From Aromatoleum toluolicum (GTDB lineage: Bacteria; Pseudomonadota; Gammaproteobacteria; Burkholderiales; Rhodocyclaceae): a DNA stretch of 64,000 nt. Made by a program: the position numbers and the translations under genes. Positions 20,401 through 29,600 of the stretch are shown in pieces; the stretch's first letter is position 1, and each line of letters starts with the position of its first letter. The notes below the pieces were generated by a model, which was not told the DNA's origin, ran no database searches, and saw nothing but the letters and a program-made list of their open reading frames with translations. The stretch is taken from NCBI RefSeq assembly GCF_012911005.2, contig NZ_WTVS01000008.1, positions 54,088 through 118,087 on the forward strand. Direction: 5' to 3'.

Positions 20401-20534
20401 ACCATGGGCAGGTCGACATCGGGAAAGTTCTGCACCTTCATGCGTGCGAATGACATCATGCCGAGCAGGCTCAGCAGGATGAACAGAAGCACCCCCGGTA
20501 CCGGGTTGCGGATCGACCACGCCGAAACGTTCAT
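17430..20534 (-). CDS. RND-family efflux transporter permease
   Basis: Inner-membrane proton-driven efflux pump of about 1034 aa from the ATG at 20534; an in-frame extension to 20678 has no signal or homology features. It begins MNVSAWSIRNPVPGV followed by TM1. The central proton-relay pair is visible in TM4 (GILVDDAIVEIEN), and the repeat half has GVTSKNSILLVEYA. This is the AcrB/MdtB-like branch rather than the heavy-metal CusA branch, judging from the NFPDVDLP and PGVTWLPIG regions. It lies 10 bp after the adaptor gene. No TolC-type outer-membrane gene is present, so it must use one from elsewhere. Confidence 0.93.
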   Translation of the reverse strand: MNVSAWSIRNPVPGVLLFILLSLLGMMSFARMKVQNFPDVDLPMVVLTASLPGAAPAQLETDVVRKIENSIATLQDVKHIYTRIQDGVATITTDFRLEKPVQEAVDDVRDAFSRVRSDLPGDLRDPVIQRFNLSGLPIVTYTVASTTLDEEALSWFIDNTVAKALLSVPGVGLVSRVGGATREVRLELDPDRLLALNVTVADISRQLRRIQLESSGGRADLGSGEQAVRTLATALSAAELADMEIVLSDGRNVRLGSLGRLEDTVAERRSAALLDGKSVVGFEIVRARGAGEIEVGAGVAERVRELSATHPDIRFREAYNFVDPVREGYHGSLWLLAEGAILAVIVVWFFLRDWRATFVAATALPLSVLPALIGMEYLGFTINVVTLLSLSLVIGILVDDAIVEIENIVRHLRMGKTPYQAAMDAADEIGLAVIATTFTLVAVFLPTAFMSGISGKFFKQFGWTASLAVMASLLVARMLTPMMSAYMLRPLPPKTHEGRLMAAYLRWVRTCLNRRWATMLAATSFFVGSLALIPLLSTAFLPPDDLAQTLVSLELPPGSRFNDTFRAAEQARVIIQQNPHVKQVYTAVGGGNAGADAFSLGGAPEVRKASLTINLTPRGERPITKQAIEEQLRHSLRSLPGVRVRVGLGAGGEKYVFTLIGEDSAVLSRTAREVERELRTIQGIGNITSSASLVRPEVVVRPNFARAADLGVTAAAISDSLRIATAGDYDFGLAKLNLSERQVPIVVRLPEAARGDLDLLARLPVPARQGNVMLGNVADISIESGPSEIARFDRRRNINFDIELTSRPMGEIEAEIRALPALKALPPGVTWLPIGDADEMRVLFKSFGIAMLTGVLCIYIVLVLLFREFTQPVTILAALPLALGGAFVALLVAGSSFSMPSLIGLIMLMGVTSKNSILLVEYAIVARRDHGMSRFDAVIDACHKRARPIIMTTIAMGAGMLPIALGLGVDPSFRAPMAIAVIGGLVTSTFLSLLVIPVVYTLVDDALARWRKQHDRRTAIRDEQEAAETSLRRS

Positions 20535-20544
20535 GTCCCGCGCC

Positions 20545-21684
20545 TCACTGCTGCGGCGAGGCGGTGGGTGTGGCCGCCGCAAGCTCGACCAGATCGCCGT
20601 CGTTGAGGAAGCCGACGCCGCTCTGGGCGAATTGTTCGCCTTCGGCAACACCGGACACAATCTCGATGCGATCACCACGGCGGCGGCCCGGCACCACGCG
20701 GACCTGCGTCAGCTTCTTGTCGGGGCCTACCCGGAAGACGTAGGAGAAGCCATCGCGCAGGAGCACTGCGGACTGCGGCAGACTCAGCGATTGCTGAGCC
20801 TTCTGGGCGGCCGGCGTAATTTCGCCACTTGCGAACATGCCAGCCTTCGCAGTGCTATCGGCGAGATCGGCATAGACGATTCCATTGCGGGTCTGCGGGT
20901 CGATCGACGGTGCGATGCTGCGTACGCGGCCATCGACGGTTTCGCCGCTGGCGAGCTTCAGCGTTGCCGTGTCGCCGGCGCGTATCTGGCCGATGTCGTC
21001 GGCCGCGACCTCTGCGCGCCATTCGAGGCGTCCCTGCAGGATGAGGCGGTAGAGTTCCTGTCCCGCCTGCGGGACGGTTCCCATTGTTGCGGCGCGACCG
21101 GATATGAGGGCGTCGTCGGGGGCGAGGATGCGGGTTTGCCGGACGCGCAGTTCAGCCAGCTGGACGCGTGCAGCGGCGATTTCGATGCGCGACTTCGCGG
21201 TCTGCTCGGCCGTCAGGTACTGCGTGACCTGCTGTTCGCTCATCATGCCCGTCGGCTGGAAGCGCCGGGCGCGGTCCCCGTTGGAGCGCGCTTCGGCGTG
21301 CATGGCCCGCGCCTCCTGGAGCTGCGCGCGAGCTTGGGCGAGGTCGGCCTGCACGACGGCGTCGTCGAGGGTCACAAGGATCTGCCCCTTCCTGACCCGG
21401 TCGCCAACGTTCGCGTGCACCTGGGCGATGCGCAGTCCCCCGATCTCGCTTCCGACAATGGTCTCCTGCCAGGCGGCAATATTGCCGGTCGCGGGGATCG
21501 ATCTGCTCCATGCGACCGGCTGCGGGCTGGTGACTTCGACGGTGAGGGCCGGCCGGGCAGCGGACGTCGCGGCGGCGGCGGGGGGCTGTGGCGCATCGGC
21601 ATTCGGTGCGCTGCACGCCCCGAGGATGGCGAGCGCGGCGGCCGGCAAGAGCGCAGCCAGCCGTTCGGAATGTTGGCGTTTCAT
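20545..21684 (-). CDS. RND efflux periplasmic adaptor (membrane fusion) lipoprotein
   Basis: Adaptor of 379 aa from the ATG at 21684. The N-terminus is a lipoprotein signal with lipobox LGAC (Cys24). The order is typical of HlyD/AcrA adaptors: a lipoyl half (VGDRVRKGQILVTLDD), a helical hairpin (QADLAQARAQLQEARAMHAE), the second lipoyl half, a beta-barrel (AGDTATLKLASGETVDGRV) and a membrane-proximal domain. It precedes the permease gene and is probably co-transcribed with it. No local regulator gene was found. The 232 bp upstream, to ispH, contains no gene. Confidence 0.92.
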   Translation of the reverse strand: MKRQHSERLAALLPAAALAILGACSAPNADAPQPPAAAATSAARPALTVEVTSPQPVAWSRSIPATGNIAAWQETIVGSEIGGLRIAQVHANVGDRVRKGQILVTLDDAVVQADLAQARAQLQEARAMHAEARSNGDRARRFQPTGMMSEQQVTQYLTAEQTAKSRIEIAAARVQLAELRVRQTRILAPDDALISGRAATMGTVPQAGQELYRLILQGRLEWRAEVAADDIGQIRAGDTATLKLASGETVDGRVRSIAPSIDPQTRNGIVYADLADSTAKAGMFASGEITPAAQKAQQSLSLPQSAVLLRDGFSYVFRVGPDKKLTQVRVVPGRRRGDRIEIVSGVAEGEQFAQSGVGFLNDGDLVELAAATPTASPQQ

Positions 21685-21916
21685 CGCGGCAGGGGCTCCC
21701 CTGGGGCTGCTGGATATCACCGGGTCTCGAGCGACGCTCGGTGGTGATGCGTCTGGGCACACGAGCGGCGTGCGGACCGGAGGCTTGGCGCACGACGCTC
21801 GATAACGGCATATTTAGCCCTCTTGTTCGCCGCTTGGCAACACGCGCGCTATGGCTGAAGCGGAAACCGCCCCGCCGTGGGCCCGTCATGACGGACGAAC
21901 CGGCGGGCCGGGGCGC

Positions 21917-22855
21917 TCACGCGTCGGTCTGCAGTTCCTTGGGCAGCGGAAAAGTGACGCGCTCGGGGACCCCTTCGAGGGTCCGAACCGAGCCGCCGCC
22001 CAATGCCTTGAGGCGCTCGATGACGGCATCGACGAGCACTTCCGGCGCCGAGGCGCCGGCCGTCACGCCGATGCGCTTCCTGCCTTCGAGCCAGGCCGGG
22101 TCGATGCCGTCGGCGTTGTCGATAAGGTGGGCGGGCACGCCGAGCAGTTCGGCCACTTCGCGCAGGCGGTTGGAGTTCGAGCTGTTGCGCGAGCCGACGA
22201 CGAAGACGAGGTCGACGCGCGGTGCCATGAATTTCACGGCGTCCTGCCGGTTCTGCGTCGCGTAGCAGATGTCGTCCTTCTTCGGTCCGACGATGGCCGG
22301 GAAGCGTTCGCGCAGGGCGGCGACGAGGGTGGCCGCGTCGTCCACCGAGAGGGTGGTCTGGGTGACGTAGGCGAGCTTCTCCGGGTCGGCGACCTGCAGT
22401 GCCGCGACGTCTTCGACCTTCTCGACGAGGTGGATGCCGTCCTTCACCTGGCCCATCGTACCTTCGACCTCGGGGTGGCCTTTGTGCCCGATCATGACGA
22501 TCTCGCGGCCCTGCTCGCGCATGCGGGCAACTTCGATGTGCACCTTGGTGACGAGCGGGCAGGTGGCGTCGAACACGCGCAGGCCGCGCTTCTCGGCCTC
22601 CGTGCGCACCGCTTGGGGCACGCCGTGGGCGCTGAAGATGACGGTGTTGCCCGCGGGCACCTCGTCGAGTTCCTCGACGAACACGGCGCCCTTGGCGCGC
22701 AGGCTGTCGACGACGAATTTATTGTGCACGACTTCGTGGCGCACGTAGATCGGGGCGCCGAAGCGTTCCAGCGCGCGCTCGACGATTTCGATCGCCCGTT
22801 CCACCCCGGCGCAGAAGCCGCGCGGGTTGGCGAGCAGGATTTCAGGGTCGTTCAT
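21917..22855 (-). CDS. ispH: 4-hydroxy-3-methylbut-2-enyl diphosphate reductase
   Basis: Iron-sulfur enzyme of 312 aa that makes IPP and DMAPP in the last MEP-pathway step. The three cluster cysteines are recognisable in NPRGFCAGV (Cys15), [12 protein letters not shown] and [10 protein letters not shown]. Conserved HxxV and EGTMGQ segments are present. It is the last gene of ribF-ileS-lspA-fkpB-ispH, a classic proteobacterial order, and starts 37 bp after fkpB. Confidence 0.97.
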   Translation of the reverse strand: MNDPEILLANPRGFCAGVERAIEIVERALERFGAPIYVRHEVVHNKFVVDSLRAKGAVFVEELDEVPAGNTVIFSAHGVPQAVRTEAEKRGLRVFDATCPLVTKVHIEVARMREQGREIVMIGHKGHPEVEGTMGQVKDGIHLVEKVEDVAALQVADPEKLAYVTQTTLSVDDAATLVAALRERFPAIVGPKKDDICYATQNRQDAVKFMAPRVDLVFVVGSRNSSNSNRLREVAELLGVPAHLIDNADGIDPAWLEGRKRIGVTAGASAPEVLVDAVIERLKALGGGSVRTLEGVPERVTFPLPKELQTDA

Positions 22856-22892
22856 TGTGGTCTCTGTGTCGGGGGCGGGGCGATGGGGTGCC

Positions 22893-23321
22893 TCAGAGAA
22901 CGCCGATGATGTCCACCTCGAAGCGGATGGTCTTGCCGGCGAGCGGGTGGTTGAAGTCGACGATCGCGCGGACGTTGTCGATCTCGCGCACGAGGCCGGA
23001 GTAACGGGTGCCGTCCGGTGCGCCGAATTCCATGATCGTCATCGGCTCGATCTCCTCGTCGGGCATGTGTTCGCGCTTGACGTGCTCGACGAGGTCCGGG
23101 TTGTAGGGGCCGAAAGCCTGCTCCGGCGCCAGCGTGAACTGTTGGCGGGTGCCGACCTCGAGCCCTTCGAGCACGCGCTCGAGACTCGGGAGGAGATCGC
23201 CGCAGCCCAGTTGCAGCGTCGCGGGCGTGCCCTCGAAGGTGCTGATGAGCGGCTGGCCGTTTTCCAGTGCGATGCGGTAGTGCAGCGTTACGAGGCTGTT
23301 CGGTTGGACGGTCTGCGTCAC
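22893..23321 (-). CDS. fkpB: FKBP-type peptidyl-prolyl cis-trans isomerase (SlpA/FkpB type)
   Basis: Protein of 142 aa from a GTG at 23321 that overlaps the lspA stop by 4 bp (GTGA). It shows the SlyD/SlpA pattern: [13 protein letters not shown], the inserted chaperone flap (about residues 70-120) and late [13 protein letters not shown]. There is no His-rich tail as in SlyD, and the ileS-lspA-fkpB-ispH context matches FkpB. Folding-helper function is inferred from the family. Confidence 0.92.
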   Translation of the reverse strand: MTQTVQPNSLVTLHYRIALENGQPLISTFEGTPATLQLGCGDLLPSLERVLEGLEVGTRQQFTLAPEQAFGPYNPDLVEHVKREHMPDEEIEPMTIMEFGAPDGTRYSGLVREIDNVRAIVDFNHPLAGKTIRFEVDIIGVL

Positions 23322-23857
23322 GAGGGGTTCTCCGGAGTGGTGTTGCGCGGAGCGCGGAACTGCGCCCACAGCATCAGGGCGACGCCGACGGTGATCGCCG
23401 AGTCCGCCACGTTGAAGGCCGGCCAGCCATAGCGACCGATGTGGAAATAGAGGAAGTCGACGACGGCGCCGTGCACCAGGCGGTCGATCACGTTGCCCAG
23501 CGCCCCGCCGATCAGCAGGCTGAAGGCGAGCGGCTGGAGCGTCTCGCGCTGGTGCTGGCGCAGCAGTGCGAGGAGCCAGCCGCAGACGCCGAGGGCGAGG
23601 ATGACGAAGAACCAGCGCTGCCAGCCGGAGTGGTCGGCGAGGAAGCTGAACGCCGCGCCCGGGTTGTAGACCAGCACGAGCTGGAAGAAGCCCGTGACCG
23701 GAATGGCCTCGCCGAATTCGAGCTTCGACAGCACAAGCCATTTCGTGAGCTGGTCCAGGCCGATCACCAGCGCCGCAAGTTCGAGCCAGCCGAAGAAGCG
23801 GCGCGTCAGCGCGGGGGCGCCGCGGGCCGCTTGCGGGGCTGCGGCGGAATCACGCAT
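23318..23857 (-). CDS. lspA: Prolipoprotein signal peptidase II
   Basis: Membrane aspartic peptidase of 179 aa that cleaves lipoprotein signal peptides. The ATG at 23857 is chosen because the longer frame runs through ileS sequence; the gene overlaps the ileS end by 8 bp. Four TM segments are apparent. Catalytic Asp residues lie in GNVIDRL and FNVADSAI, with the conserved YNPGAAFSF loop. Its substrates would include the lipoproteins predicted elsewhere in the window. Confidence 0.95.
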   Translation of the reverse strand: MRDSAAAPQAARGAPALTRRFFGWLELAALVIGLDQLTKWLVLSKLEFGEAIPVTGFFQLVLVYNPGAAFSFLADHSGWQRWFFVILALGVCGWLLALLRQHQRETLQPLAFSLLIGGALGNVIDRLVHGAVVDFLYFHIGRYGWPAFNVADSAITVGVALMLWAQFRAPRNTTPENPS

Positions 23858-26669
23858 GGACGCGCGTTTCCCCGGCACCGAACAGGTTGTCGTGGCAGCG
23901 GCCGCACAGTTCGGGGTGGTCGGCGTGGCTGCCGACGTCCGCGCGGAAGTGCCAGCAACGACCGCACTTGGCGTGTGCCGACGAGCCCGCGTCGACACCC
24001 TCGGTCGCTTCGTCGGCGGCGCGCACGAGCTCGGCGCGCGACGTGATCAGCACGAAGCGCAGGTCGTCGCCGAGGCTCGCCAGCGCGTCGTGCTTTGCAC
24101 CGCTTGCACGCACGACGACTTCGGCCTGCAGCGAGGAGCCGATCCTGCCTTCAGTGCGCAGGCCTTCGAGGACCTTCTGCACCTTCGCGCGCTCCTCGCG
24201 GATCAGCGTCCAGCGGGCGACCTGCGCCTCGCTGTCAGCAAGTGCGGGCAGTTCGTGCCAGGTGTGCAGCATGACGCTGTCTTCACCGTTCTTGCCGATG
24301 AGGTGCCAGATCTCCTCGGAGGTGAAGGCGAGGATCGGCGCCATCATGCGGGTGATCGCCTGGGTGATGTGCCACAGTGCCGTCTGCGCGGCGCGTCGCG
24401 CGGGCGAGTCCGCCTGGGTGGTGTACAGGCGGTCCTTGAGGATGTCGAGGTAGAACGCGCCGAGGTCTTCCGCGGCGAAGTTCTGCAGCGCCTGGACGAT
24501 CTTGTGGAATTCGTAGCGCGCGTAGTCGCCGGTGACCTGTTCCTGCAGGCGCTGCGTCAGCGCAAGGGCGTAGTGGTCGATGTCGAGCCACTGCTCGACC
24601 GGCACGCCGTCCTTCTCGATGTCGAAGTCGGCGGTGTTGGCGAGCAGGAAACGCAGCGTGTTACGCAGGCGGCGGTAGACCTCGACGACGCGGTCGAGGA
24701 TCTCCTTCGAGATCGTCAGCTCGCCCGAGTAGTCCGTTGCGGCGACCCACAGGCGCAGGATCTCGGCGCCAAGCTTGTCGGAGACTTCCTGCGGCGCGAC
24801 GACGTTGCCCTTGGACTTCGACATCTTCTTGCCTTGGCCGTCGACGACGAAGCCGTGGGTCAGCAGGCCGTCGTAGGGGGCGCGGCCATCGACCGCGCAG
24901 CCGGTGAGCAGCGACGAGTGGAACCAGCCGCGGTGCTGGTCCGAGCCTTCGAGGTAGAGGTCGGCCGGCCAGCGGCTGACGTCGGCATGCGAGCCGCGCA
25001 GCACCGTCCAGTGCGTGGTGCCGGAGTCGAACCAGACGTCGAGGGTGTCGCGCATCTTGTCGTACTGCGCCGCCTCGGCGCCGAGGAATTCGGCGGCGTC
25101 AAGCTTGAACCAGGCGTCGATGCCTTCCTTTTCGACGCGCAGCGCGACTTCTTCGAGGAGTTCGAGGCTGCGCGGATGCGGCTCGCCGGTTTCCTTGTCG
25201 AGGAACAGCGGGATCGGCACGCCCCAGTTGCGTTGGCGCGACACGCACCAGTCGGGGCGGTTCGCGATCATCGAGTGCAGGCGGGCCTTGCCCCACGACG
25301 GGAAGAACTGGGTCTCGTCGATGGCCTTGAGGGCCAGTTCGCGCAGCGTCGGTGCGCCCGGCTCGACCGTTTCGCGGCCGGCCAGGCGGTCCATGCCGAC
25401 GAACCATTGCGTCGTGGCGCGGTAGATCACCGGCGTCTTGTGGCGCCAGCAGTGCATGTAGCTGTGCGTGAGGTTGCCCGAGGCGAACAGGCTGCCGACC
25501 TCGGCGAGCTTCTCGACGATCTTCGGGTTGGCGTCCCACACCGACAGGCCGCCGAAGAAGGGCAGGCTTTCGTGGAACACGCCGTCGCCCTGCACGGGGT
25601 TGAGGATGTCGTCGTTGCGCATGCCGTAACGCATGCAGGACTGGAAGTCGTCCAGGCCGTAGGCGGGCGCGCTATGCACGATGCCGGTACCGGCGTCGGC
25701 CGCGACGTAGTCGCCGAGGAAAACGGGCGAGATGCGGTCGTAGAAGGGGTGGCGGAACTGGATGCGGTCGAGCGCGACGCCACGGGCGGCAGCGAGCACG
25801 CGGCCTTCGAGCTGGTAGCGTTCGAGGGCCGAGGCGCGCAGCTCGGCGGCGAGGATCAGCAGGCCCTTCGGCGTTTCGATCAGTTCGTACATCAGTTCGG
25901 GGTGCACGTTGAGCGCCTGATTGGACGGAATCGTCCAGGGCGTCGTGGTCCAGATCACGATGTGGACGGGTTGCTCGGGCAGCGCGTCGAGACCGAAGGC
26001 GCGCGCGAGTTTGTCGCGTTCGCTGTCGGCAAGGGGGAAACCGACGTCGATCGCCGGCGACTTCTTGTCCTGGTATTCCACTTCGGCTTCGGCGAGCGCC
26101 GAGCCGCAGTCGAAGCACCAGTTCACCGGCTTCAGGCCCTTGAACAGGAAGCCCTTGCGGTACATCTCGCCGAGCGCGCGGATCTCGTCGGCCTCGTTGG
26201 AGAACTGCATCGTGCGGTAGGGGTTGTCCCAGTCGCCGAGCACGCCGAGGCGGATGAAGTCCTTCTTCTGGCGCTCGATCTGCTCGCCCGCATACTCGCG
26301 GCACAGTTCGCGCGCGCGGTCGGCCGGCAGGTGCTTGCCGTGCTGCTTCTCGATCTGGTGCTCGATCGGCAGGCCGTGGCAGTCCCAGCCGGGCACGTAG
26401 GGGGCGTCGAAGCCCGCCATGGTCTTGGAGCGGACGATGATGTCCTTGAGGATCTTGTTCACCGCATGGCCGATGTGGATGTCGCCGTTCGCGTATGGGG
26501 GGCCGTCGTGCAGGATGAACTTCGGGCGGCCGGCTGCGGCCTTGCGGATTTTCTGGTAGAGCTTTTTCTGCTGCCATGCGGCGATCCAGCCCGGCTCCCG
26601 CTTGGCGAGGTCGCCGCGCATCGGGAAGGGGGTGTCGGGCAGGTTGAGCGTCTTGCGGTAGTCAGCCAT
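23850..26669 (-). CDS. ileS: Isoleucyl-tRNA synthetase
   Basis: Class I synthetase of 939 aa, the usual size. The HIGH motif ([11 protein letters not shown]), an editing domain with [10 protein letters not shown] and [11 protein letters not shown], the KMSKSKGN loop and a C-terminal zinc ribbon with CGRCW and CGRCH pairs are present. It lies 24 bp downstream of ribF. Confidence 0.98.
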   Translation of the reverse strand: MADYRKTLNLPDTPFPMRGDLAKREPGWIAAWQQKKLYQKIRKAAAGRPKFILHDGPPYANGDIHIGHAVNKILKDIIVRSKTMAGFDAPYVPGWDCHGLPIEHQIEKQHGKHLPADRARELCREYAGEQIERQKKDFIRLGVLGDWDNPYRTMQFSNEADEIRALGEMYRKGFLFKGLKPVNWCFDCGSALAEAEVEYQDKKSPAIDVGFPLADSERDKLARAFGLDALPEQPVHIVIWTTTPWTIPSNQALNVHPELMYELIETPKGLLILAAELRASALERYQLEGRVLAAARGVALDRIQFRHPFYDRISPVFLGDYVAADAGTGIVHSAPAYGLDDFQSCMRYGMRNDDILNPVQGDGVFHESLPFFGGLSVWDANPKIVEKLAEVGSLFASGNLTHSYMHCWRHKTPVIYRATTQWFVGMDRLAGRETVEPGAPTLRELALKAIDETQFFPSWGKARLHSMIANRPDWCVSRQRNWGVPIPLFLDKETGEPHPRSLELLEEVALRVEKEGIDAWFKLDAAEFLGAEAAQYDKMRDTLDVWFDSGTTHWTVLRGSHADVSRWPADLYLEGSDQHRGWFHSSLLTGCAVDGRAPYDGLLTHGFVVDGQGKKMSKSKGNVVAPQEVSDKLGAEILRLWVAATDYSGELTISKEILDRVVEVYRRLRNTLRFLLANTADFDIEKDGVPVEQWLDIDHYALALTQRLQEQVTGDYARYEFHKIVQALQNFAAEDLGAFYLDILKDRLYTTQADSPARRAAQTALWHITQAITRMMAPILAFTSEEIWHLIGKNGEDSVMLHTWHELPALADSEAQVARWTLIREERAKVQKVLEGLRTEGRIGSSLQAEVVVRASGAKHDALASLGDDLRFVLITSRAELVRAADEATEGVDAGSSAHAKCGRCWHFRADVGSHADHPELCGRCHDNLFGAGETRVHA

Positions 26670-26693
26670 GGTGGGTTCGGGCCTCGGTGGCGA

Positions 26694-27644
26694 TCAGGGG
26701 CAATTGGTGGGGCAGATCGGGTTGTCGGCGAACCAGGTGCGGGCGTCGGCCGCGTCCTTGGCGATCTGGGCCTTGAGGGCGTCGAGCGAAGCGAACTTCG
26801 CCTCGTCGCGCAACTTGTTGAGGAAATGCACGCGCAGGTGGGCGTCGTAGCAGTCGCGGCTCCAGTCGAAGAGGTGCACTTCGAGCGTGGGCTTGCCGGC
26901 GCTGGTCACGGACGGCCGCACGCCGATGTTCGCGACGCCGGCGACCGGGGCTTCGCCCAAGCCCTCGACGCTGACCGCGAACACGCCGGCGAGCGCGGGG
27001 CGGCGGTGCTTCATCTGGATGTTGGCGGTCGGGAAGCCGAGCTGGCGGCCGATCCGATCGCCGCGGACCACGCGGCCGGCGATGCTGTAGGGGCGTCCGA
27101 GCAGGCGCGCGGCGTGGGCGAGATCGCCTTCGGCGAGCGCCTCGCGCACGGCGGAGCTGGAGGCGCGCTCGCCCGCCACGTCGAGCGTGTGCATCGCCTC
27201 GACGGCGAAACCCTGTTGCGCGCCGCGTGCCTTCAGCAGCGCGAAGTCGCCCTGGCGGCGCGCGCCGAAGCGGAAGTCGTCGCCGATGATGAGATGGCGC
27301 ACGCCGAGACCACGCACGAGGATGTCGTCGATGAACTGATCGGCGGTCACCGCGGCGAAGCGGGCATCGAAACGGCAGACGTGCACGCGGTCGACGCCGG
27401 CCGCGGCGAGCAGCAGCAGCTTTTCGCGCAGCGAGGCGAGTCGGGCGGGGGCGTCGTCGGGCGAGAAATATTCACGCGGATGGGGCTCGAACGTCATCAC
27501 CACCGCCGGCAGCGACATTGCGCGCGCGGTGTCGATGAGCATCTGGAGCAGCGCCTGGTGGCCGCGATGCACGCCGTCGAAGTTGCCGATGGTGAGCACC
27601 GAGGCGTGTGCGGCGTGCCCGGGAATCCCGCGAAAAACCTGCAT
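26694..27644 (-). CDS. ribF: Bifunctional riboflavin kinase / FMN adenylyltransferase
   Basis: Protein of 316 aa making FMN and FAD. The N-terminal FAD synthetase domain has IGNFDGVHRGHQ and FGARRQGD. The C-terminal riboflavin kinase domain has VVRGDRIGRQLGFPTANI and the EVHLFDWSRDCY region. It is the first gene of the operon through ispH. A TATAAT lies 22 bp upstream (27666-27671, minus strand). Confidence 0.96.
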   Translation of the reverse strand: MQVFRGIPGHAAHASVLTIGNFDGVHRGHQALLQMLIDTARAMSLPAVVMTFEPHPREYFSPDDAPARLASLREKLLLLAAAGVDRVHVCRFDARFAAVTADQFIDDILVRGLGVRHLIIGDDFRFGARRQGDFALLKARGAQQGFAVEAMHTLDVAGERASSSAVREALAEGDLAHAARLLGRPYSIAGRVVRGDRIGRQLGFPTANIQMKHRRPALAGVFAVSVEGLGEAPVAGVANIGVRPSVTSAGKPTLEVHLFDWSRDCYDAHLRVHFLNKLRDEAKFASLDALKAQIAKDAADARTWFADNPICPTNCP

Positions 27645-27665
27645 AACCGCCTGAAAAAAGCCGTA

Positions 27666-27671
27666 ATTATA
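27666..27671 (-). promoter_or_regulatory. Candidate -10 element for the ribF-ileS-lspA-fkpB-ispH operon
   Basis: TATAAT on the minus strand in a local AT-rich spot just upstream of the ribF ATG. No good -35 is seen at 16-18 bp. Confidence 0.4.
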
Positions 27672-27679
27672 ACGGCAAC

Positions 27680-27703
27680 GCGCCCGCTCTGGGGGGCGGG
27701 CGC
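27680..27703 (-). terminator. Hairpin downstream of amiC
   Basis: A perfect 8-bp stem GCGCCCGC/GCGGGCGC in the 130-bp amiC-ribF gap. It lacks a following T-run on the minus strand, so termination strength is uncertain. Confidence 0.35.
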
Positions 27704-27774
27704 AGAAGGTGCTTGCGGGTGCTGTGGAAGCGGGAGGCGGCCGCCCGTGCGGCCTTCATGCCCGGCCCGTCGAA

Positions 27775-29091
27775 TCAGTCGAGCTGTGCGATCTTGGTGC
27801 GGCCGAGCGGCGGATTGTCGCGGAAATAAATCCGCAGCCCGCGCAGGATCGCGTTCGCCATCTTGTCTTGGTAGGCGTCGTCGTTGAGCCGCTGCTCTTC
27901 CTCGGGATTGCTGATGAACGCTGTTTCCACGAGGATGGAGGGAATGTCCGGCGCCTTCAGTACGGCGAAGCCGGCCTGTTCGACGTGCGCCTTGTGCAGC
28001 TTGTTGATGTCGCCCAGCTCGTTGAGCACGGCCTTGCCCAACTTGAGGCTGTCGTTGATCGTCGCGGTCTGCGACAGATCGAGCAGCGTGCGCGCGAGGT
28101 GGCCGTCCTGCTTGGCGAGATTGACGCCGCCGATGAGGTCTGCGTCGTTTTCCTTCTGCGCGAGCCAGCGTGCGGCCGAGCTCGATGCGCCGCGCTCGGA
28201 CAGGACGAAGACGGAGCTGCCGCGTGCATCGGGGCGCACGAAGGCGTCGGCGTGGATCGACACGAAGAGGTCGGACTGCACGCGCCGCGCGCGCGTGACG
28301 CGCTGGCTCAGCGGCACGAAGTAGTCGCCGTCGCGTGTGAGCACCGCGCGCATGTTCGGCTCGGCGTCGATCTTCTGCTTGAGGCGGCGTGCGATCGAGA
28401 GCGTGACGTTCTTCTCGTAGCTGCCGCGTGCGCCGACCGCGCCCGGATCTTCGCCGCCGTGGCCGGGGTCGAGCACGATGGTGACGAGGCGGTTGGCGGC
28501 CGGGCGCTTGGAACGCCGGGTTCCGGACGCCTGCTCGGCGGGGTCGGGGCGCGCGATCTGTGCGGGCGCATCGGTGGACGTCTGTGCGTCGCCCGTCTGT
28601 CCCGCCGCGGCGTCCATCGGCGAGGATTTCTCGATCAGGGCGAGCAGCGGATCGACCGGCGTCGTGGGATACAGGTCGACCACGAGGCGATGGCCGTAGT
28701 TGCCGACCGGCGCGAGCGTGAACACCTGCGGGTTGATCTCGCTCTTCAGTTCGACCACCAGGCGCACGACGCCAGGGCGGTTGCGCCCGGCGCGGATCAG
28801 CTTGATGTAGGGGTCCGAGTCGAGCACCTTGGACGGCAGCGACTGCAGCACGCTGTCGAACTCGACCCCTTCGAGGTCGACGACGAGGCGGTGCGGGTCG
28901 GTGACGAGCAGGTGGGTGAACTTGAGCTGCGAGTTCCCTTCGATCGTGACGCGCGTGTATTCAGCCGCGGGCCACACGCGTACCGCGAGGAGGCTGGTCG
29001 CGGCCATGCCGACGGGGCTGACGAGCAGCGCCAGCGTCGCGCCGGCGAATTTCAGCAGGTCGCGTCGCGTCACGCCGGGCGCGGCAGTCAT
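27775..29091 (-). CDS. amiC: N-acetylmuramoyl-L-alanine amidase (AmiC type)
   Basis: Zinc amidase of 438 aa that splits peptidoglycan during cell separation. The ATG at 29091 is set by its 4-bp ATGA overlap with the tsaE stop. The N-terminus is a Tat signal (TRRDLLKFAG, then a hydrophobic segment). An AMIN targeting domain (about residues 40-140), a charged linker and the Amidase_3 domain follow. Zinc ligands are in LDPGHGG, YEKNV and SIHADAF, and the catalytic Glu is in VETAFISN. The tsaE-amiC pairing is common in proteobacteria. Confidence 0.95.
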   Translation of the reverse strand: MTAAPGVTRRDLLKFAGATLALLVSPVGMAATSLLAVRVWPAAEYTRVTIEGNSQLKFTHLLVTDPHRLVVDLEGVEFDSVLQSLPSKVLDSDPYIKLIRAGRNRPGVVRLVVELKSEINPQVFTLAPVGNYGHRLVVDLYPTTPVDPLLALIEKSSPMDAAAGQTGDAQTSTDAPAQIARPDPAEQASGTRRSKRPAANRLVTIVLDPGHGGEDPGAVGARGSYEKNVTLSIARRLKQKIDAEPNMRAVLTRDGDYFVPLSQRVTRARRVQSDLFVSIHADAFVRPDARGSSVFVLSERGASSSAARWLAQKENDADLIGGVNLAKQDGHLARTLLDLSQTATINDSLKLGKAVLNELGDINKLHKAHVEQAGFAVLKAPDIPSILVETAFISNPEEEQRLNDDAYQDKMANAILRGLRIYFRDNPPLGRTKIAQLD

Positions 29092-29600
29092 GTCGGGTTC
29101 CGGGTCAGCTCCGAATCCAGTTTGCGTATGCATGTCCGTCCTGCCTCCGTCAGTGCCAGCGCTTCGAGGCGCCGACCCGGGCCGGATACGGTGAGGCGGA
29201 TTTCGAGGTCCGGTGCGGCAATGTAAGGCGCCGCCTTGTCCGGCCATTCCACCAGACATACCCCGTTTCCGTCGAAGTATTCGTCCAGCCCTGCTTCCAG
29301 ATATTCTTCTGGGACTGCGAAGCGATAAAAATCAAAGTGATATAAGTGTAATCTAGAAACAATATAAGGTTCAATCAAGGTGTACGTCGGACTTTTCACC
29401 TTTCCCTCGTGACCGAGGGCACGCAGCACCCCTCTCACCAGCGTCGTCTTGCCGGCTCCGAGGTCGCCGCGCAGGTAGATGACGAGGCCCGCATGCAGGG
29501 CTGTGGCGAGGGCGGCACCCGCGCTTGCGGTGTCGGATTCGTCGTCGAGGTGCGCAGAGAACGGGCTGCTATCATCTACCCGGTGATGAACGTGAATCAT
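29088..29600 (-). CDS. tsaE: tRNA t6A biosynthesis ATPase TsaE
   Basis: P-loop ATPase of 170 aa that works with TsaB and TsaD to make threonylcarbamoyl-A37 on tRNAs reading ANN codons. Walker A GDLGAGKT (45-52), SPTYTL (70-75) and LYHFDFYR (86-93) are as expected. The ATG at 29600 is the only good start, and it places the first five codons over the start of the divergent queG. Codons 75-92 are strikingly AT-rich (15 of 18 end in A or T, including AGA and two TTA), unlike the rest of the gene or its neighbours, although the protein sequence is normal. Confidence 0.93.
   Translation of the reverse strand: MIHVHHRVDDSSPFSAHLDDESDTASAGAALATALHAGLVIYLRGDLGAGKTTLVRGVLRALGHEGKVKSPTYTLIEPYIVSRLHLYHFDFYRFAVPEEYLEAGLDEYFDGNGVCLVEWPDKAAPYIAAPDLEIRLTVSGPGRRLEALALTEAGRTCIRKLDSELTRNPT

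Noticed and set aside
23694..27887. Very long open frame on the plus strand (about 1400 codons) opposite lspA-ileS-ribF
   Set aside because: It is the antisense shadow of strongly GC3-biased genes; its translation is low-complexity Arg/Val/Asp/His-rich with no domain, and ileS, lspA and ribF are certain.
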